From Cacajao melanocephalus (lineage: Eukaryota; Chordata; Mammalia; Primates; Pitheciidae): a stretch of 64,000 nt of DNA. The notes beneath the pieces were generated by a model. It saw only the letters and a list, made by a program, of their open reading frames with translations, searched no databases and was not told the origin of the DNA. The first letter of the stretch is position 1. Every line of letters starts with the position of its first letter. The DNA lies in assembly GCA_963573385.1 (NCBI GenBank), contig CAUYLG010038244.1, forward strand, positions 1 through 64,000, written 5' to 3'. A program made the translations under genes and the position numbers. Positions 60,660 through 64,000 of the stretch are shown in pieces.

Positions 60660-63310
60660 AGGGTAACAACTAAAAGAATAGAAGTATACCTATGTTAGAG
60701 AAAAGAAAATGTAACTGCAAAAACATTGCCAACTTGACAATAAACAGAAACAAGAAAAAAGAAAGGTTAATAAATAGAAAATACAAAATAAAACAACTGT
60801 GTCAGTAATCACATTCATTGTAATCATATTTAACTCACCTACTAAAAGACAAAGATTAACAGATTTTGGTTCCCATATTTTTATTGAAAAAAAAAAAAAA
60901 ACCAATATGGTGCTTAAAAGAAGCTACTCAAAATAAAGTTACAAAGTATCTGCAATCTTTTGTTTCTGAAAAAAAAATACAGAGAAAGATATACTAGGAA
61001 ACTGTTAACCAAAGGTAGCTGGCCTGGCAATATTATCAACAGATAAAAGAGAACATACGGGAAAAGGTTAAAGAAGGACACTACATAGTGATAAAAGGGA
61101 CAGTCATCAGGAATAGACAACAACCAAGAACTTGGATACACCAAACAACACACTCAAAATACCAGCAAGTATTAACAGATATTGATGATTTTAACAAATC
61201 CACTGTAATTAAAAACTGATAGATCACACAGTCACAAAATAAGTCATAAAATTAATAGAGATGGTCTGAATAGCATGATTAATGAAGTTGAACTAATTCA
61301 TGTCAACAGAACCCTCTGTCAACAAACAGAGAATACATCTTTTTAGCACTTTTTGTGGAGTATTAGTCTAAAAACTGACTACATACCTGGCCACCAAACA
61401 AATTGCAGCAAATATTTTTTAAAAAATCAGTAGCAAAGGCATCAAAGAAATTCAATAGGGAAGAATAGCCTTTGTAATAAGCGGAGCTGGAAACAACCAG
61501 ACATCACTATGGTGGGGTGGGGGGATCAGCCTTGACATCCATATCACACCATACGTAAAAATTAACTTGAGATAGATTATAGATCTAAAATAAAAGTTAA
61601 AACAATAAAGTCTCTGGAAGGAAACAGGAAATTATCTCTTGATCTGGGAGTAGGTAAAGATTTTTAAAGCACAGAAAGCAATAACCATTTTTTAAAAAGT
61701 GATATTAGACTGCTTCAAAGTGAAAAATTATTGTTTAAAAGCCAGAGTTATGAAAATGAATAAAAGAGTCACAGATTGGGAGAAAATGTTCTCAGATCTG
61801 ACCAAGGAGTTGTAACAAGAATATATAAAGAACTCATACAACTCACTTTTAAAAATTAATCCAATTAAAAAATGAGGAGAAAACTTGACCAAACACTTCA
61901 CAAAAGAAAAGAGAGGAATGGCCAATAAACAAAGAAAAAAGTTCTCATGATTAGTCATGGAGAAACACAAATTTAAATCACAATAAGATAATACTACTCA
62001 TCTACCAGAGTAGCTAAAATGAAAAAGAATCACTACATCAAATATTGTCAAGGATTTAGAGTAAACAGAAATCTCATATTGCTTGTATGAGTGTAAATGG
62101 TACTTTGGAAAAAGGTCCAGAAGTATCTTAAACTAAACCCACCATTGTTCTGGAGGTTTTAGCCAGAGCAATTAGGCAAGTGGGGAAAAAAAAAGGCATC
62201 CATATTGTGACATGATCTTGTATATAGAAATTCCTACGCAATTTCTATGGGATTTCCTTAGGATTATAGGAATTTAATCCTATAATATGTAATCCTTAGG
62301 ATTATAAGAATTTCTATATTCACAAAAAACTAATACATGAGTTCAGCAAGGTTGCAGGACACAAGATCCCGAAAAATAGAAAGATATTTCATGGTCACAT
62401 ACTGGAAAACAAAATTGTTAACATAGTAATACTCATGAAATTGGTCTATAGATTCATTGCAATCCCTATCAGAATCCCAGCTGGCTCCCCAAAATTTCCC
62501 CCACTAAAATGGACAAAATGGTCCTAAAATTCAAACAAAGATACAAGGGATCAGATAGTCAAAATAATCTTGAAAAATAAGATTAAAGTTCGAAGACTCA
62601 CACTTCACAACTTCAAAACTTACTACAAAGTTACAGTAATCAAGACAGTGTGGTACTGGCATAAGGACAGACATATAAATCAATGGAATAAAACTGAGAG
62701 TCCAAAAGTAAATCCTCACATTTATGATTGATATTTGAGGAAAATGCCAAGGCAATTCAATGGGGGAAAGATGAATATTTTTTAACAAATGATGCTAGGA
62801 CAACTAGAGAAAAATGAAGCTGGACCTCCTACCTCACAACATAAATGAATATTAATCCAAAATGGATCATAGAGCTAAATATAAGATATAAAACTCTTAC
62901 AAGAAAACAAAGAGATCAATGTTTACAACCTTAGATTAGGCAATGAATTCTTAGATATCACACCAATTGATGAATGAAGAATGATGCCTATTGCATGATA
63001 TCTTTCAAAGAGAACTCAAAAGCATTCATAACAAATATATGTATTATAAATGGACACATACATACGAAGAGTGAGTATACAAATATATATCATAGTGGTT
63101 GCTTTTAGAGAGGAAAGGAAGGGGTAGCAAAGGGATAAATAAAGGGCTTAAACAGTATCTACAATCTTTTGTTTCTGAGAAAAACTCTGAAACAAACAGG
63201 ACATACCACTAATATTTGATAGAAGTGGGTGTTTGGTACACACATGTACCTTTATGAATATGTGAAACATTTTAACATTTGACAACTTATATTTTTAAAA
63301 GAATGAGACA
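60660..63310 (+). mobile_element. Old L1 LINE, ORF2 to 3' region, rearranged
   Basis: L1-like text includes GATTAACAGATTTTGG, AACCCTCTGTCAACAAACAG, GACTACATACCTGGCCACCA, AGACAGTGTGGTACTGGCAT and AATCCAAAATGGATCATAGA. Stops are frequent. The phrase TATCTGCAATCTTTTGTTTC near 60946 recurs as TATCTACAATCTTTTGTTTC near 63155, hinting at an internal duplication or a shared segment. Confidence 0.7.
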
Positions 63311-64000
63311 TCCTTATCATGAGCATTCATTGCCAGTGCAGCAAAGGACAAAAATGAAGGTAAATGAAATTGATCTAAAACCATACTAATCCCAAGAAGT
63401 ATTCTGGAAATTGCTTTGAGACTAAGTCCTTGATATCAACTCCTTTATTTGTTATTGCCTTTATTCAAAATTGGAGTACAAAGGACATGGCTCAGAATGA
63501 TTACTGAAATTTTCCATTTGTTTGTATTCTATACAAATAGTTGTGGCTGTTTATTTTTCTCTGTCTCTCTGCTCCTAAATTTGTTTTCATCAAATTTTCC
63601 CAAGCTAAATCTCTTCCTTTTATTTTTTTCCCTTTCCCTAGATTTGCATTTCTTTCTCCAAGCAACTATAAAACATTATTTTCGTTTTCCATTTGCTCAT
63701 AAATCAAATAGCACATCTCCTTGCTTGGTTTTTCACTTTCACCTATATGTTGGTTGGCTTTTTTACATCTTTCCTCCATCTTTACTTGTCTCCACGTATG
63801 GGACAAGATTCCAGGTGCTAACAAGCTACAGTTTTTACAAGGAGGAAGTTAACTTATTTAGGCCTAACAGGATGGCTTGTATGCAGATAAGGATTTGGAA
63901 AATATTTAAAAGGGTACAAACTCCATTTTCATATGTTTCTCTCAAGGGGGCACAGGAACCTGGAAGGGCTGCAAGGACAGAGTTGCTGCTATTATTAGAG

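Overview
This is vertebrate nuclear DNA, almost certainly human or a close primate. It carries at least a dozen Alu elements together with L1, L2, MIR, MaLR, Tigger and MER20-type repeats, is depleted in CpG, and has a single protein gene split into short exons with GT-AG borders. I see nothing bacterial, viral or plasmid-like.

The gene is PDE8B, a high-affinity cAMP-specific 3',5'-cyclic phosphodiesterase, read on the minus strand, so the gene runs from high to low coordinates. Eight coding exons are visible at 51692-51502, 48258-48199, 45879-45822, 40377-40289, 32426-32348, 27859-27719, 26216-26128 and 23947-23887. They sum to 768 bases, join in phase without a stop, and encode 256 residues. 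By my recollection of the 885-residue isoform these are residues 134-389 (exons 3-10). They make up the receiver-like (REC) domain and then the PAS domain, the regulatory N-terminal half of the enzyme. I did not find the N-terminal exons (1-2), or the linker and catalytic HD-phosphohydrolase exons (11 onward). They should lie above 64000 and below 1 respectively.

Layout by region. 1-23886 is part of intron 10: a MER20 cluster at the start, a large old L1 with other insertions (about 3200-8815), a run of minus-strand Alus (8.2-10.1 kb), a hAT-type element interrupted by a locally repeated segment (15.5 kb), and long stretches without recognisable features. 23887-51692 holds the eight exons and seven introns. 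These include a MaLR LTR carrying both an Alu and a Tigger-like transposon (32.5-34.4 kb), several microsatellites (36.9, 42.0, 44.6 kb) and an old L1 3' end (40.8 kb). 51693-64000 is part of intron 2: an Alu only 71 bases from the exon 3 acceptor, an ERV-type LTR with a 34-base perfect inverted repeat and a copied 194-base segment (54.5-56.4 kb), two Alus side by side at 60.0-60.6 kb and an old L1 (60.7-63.3 kb).

I found no undescribed gene system. The strongest unexplained signal is the rearrangement at 54959-55290, where an inverted copy and direct copies of an LTR end enclose a segment copied from 1.17 kb away. The best gene-level points are the in-frame 141-base PAS exon (skipping it removes 47 residues, matching a known isoform) and the reference histidine codon at the position of the adrenal-disease variant H305P. 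Repeat family names and boundaries were assigned by eye from remembered consensus sequences and are approximate.
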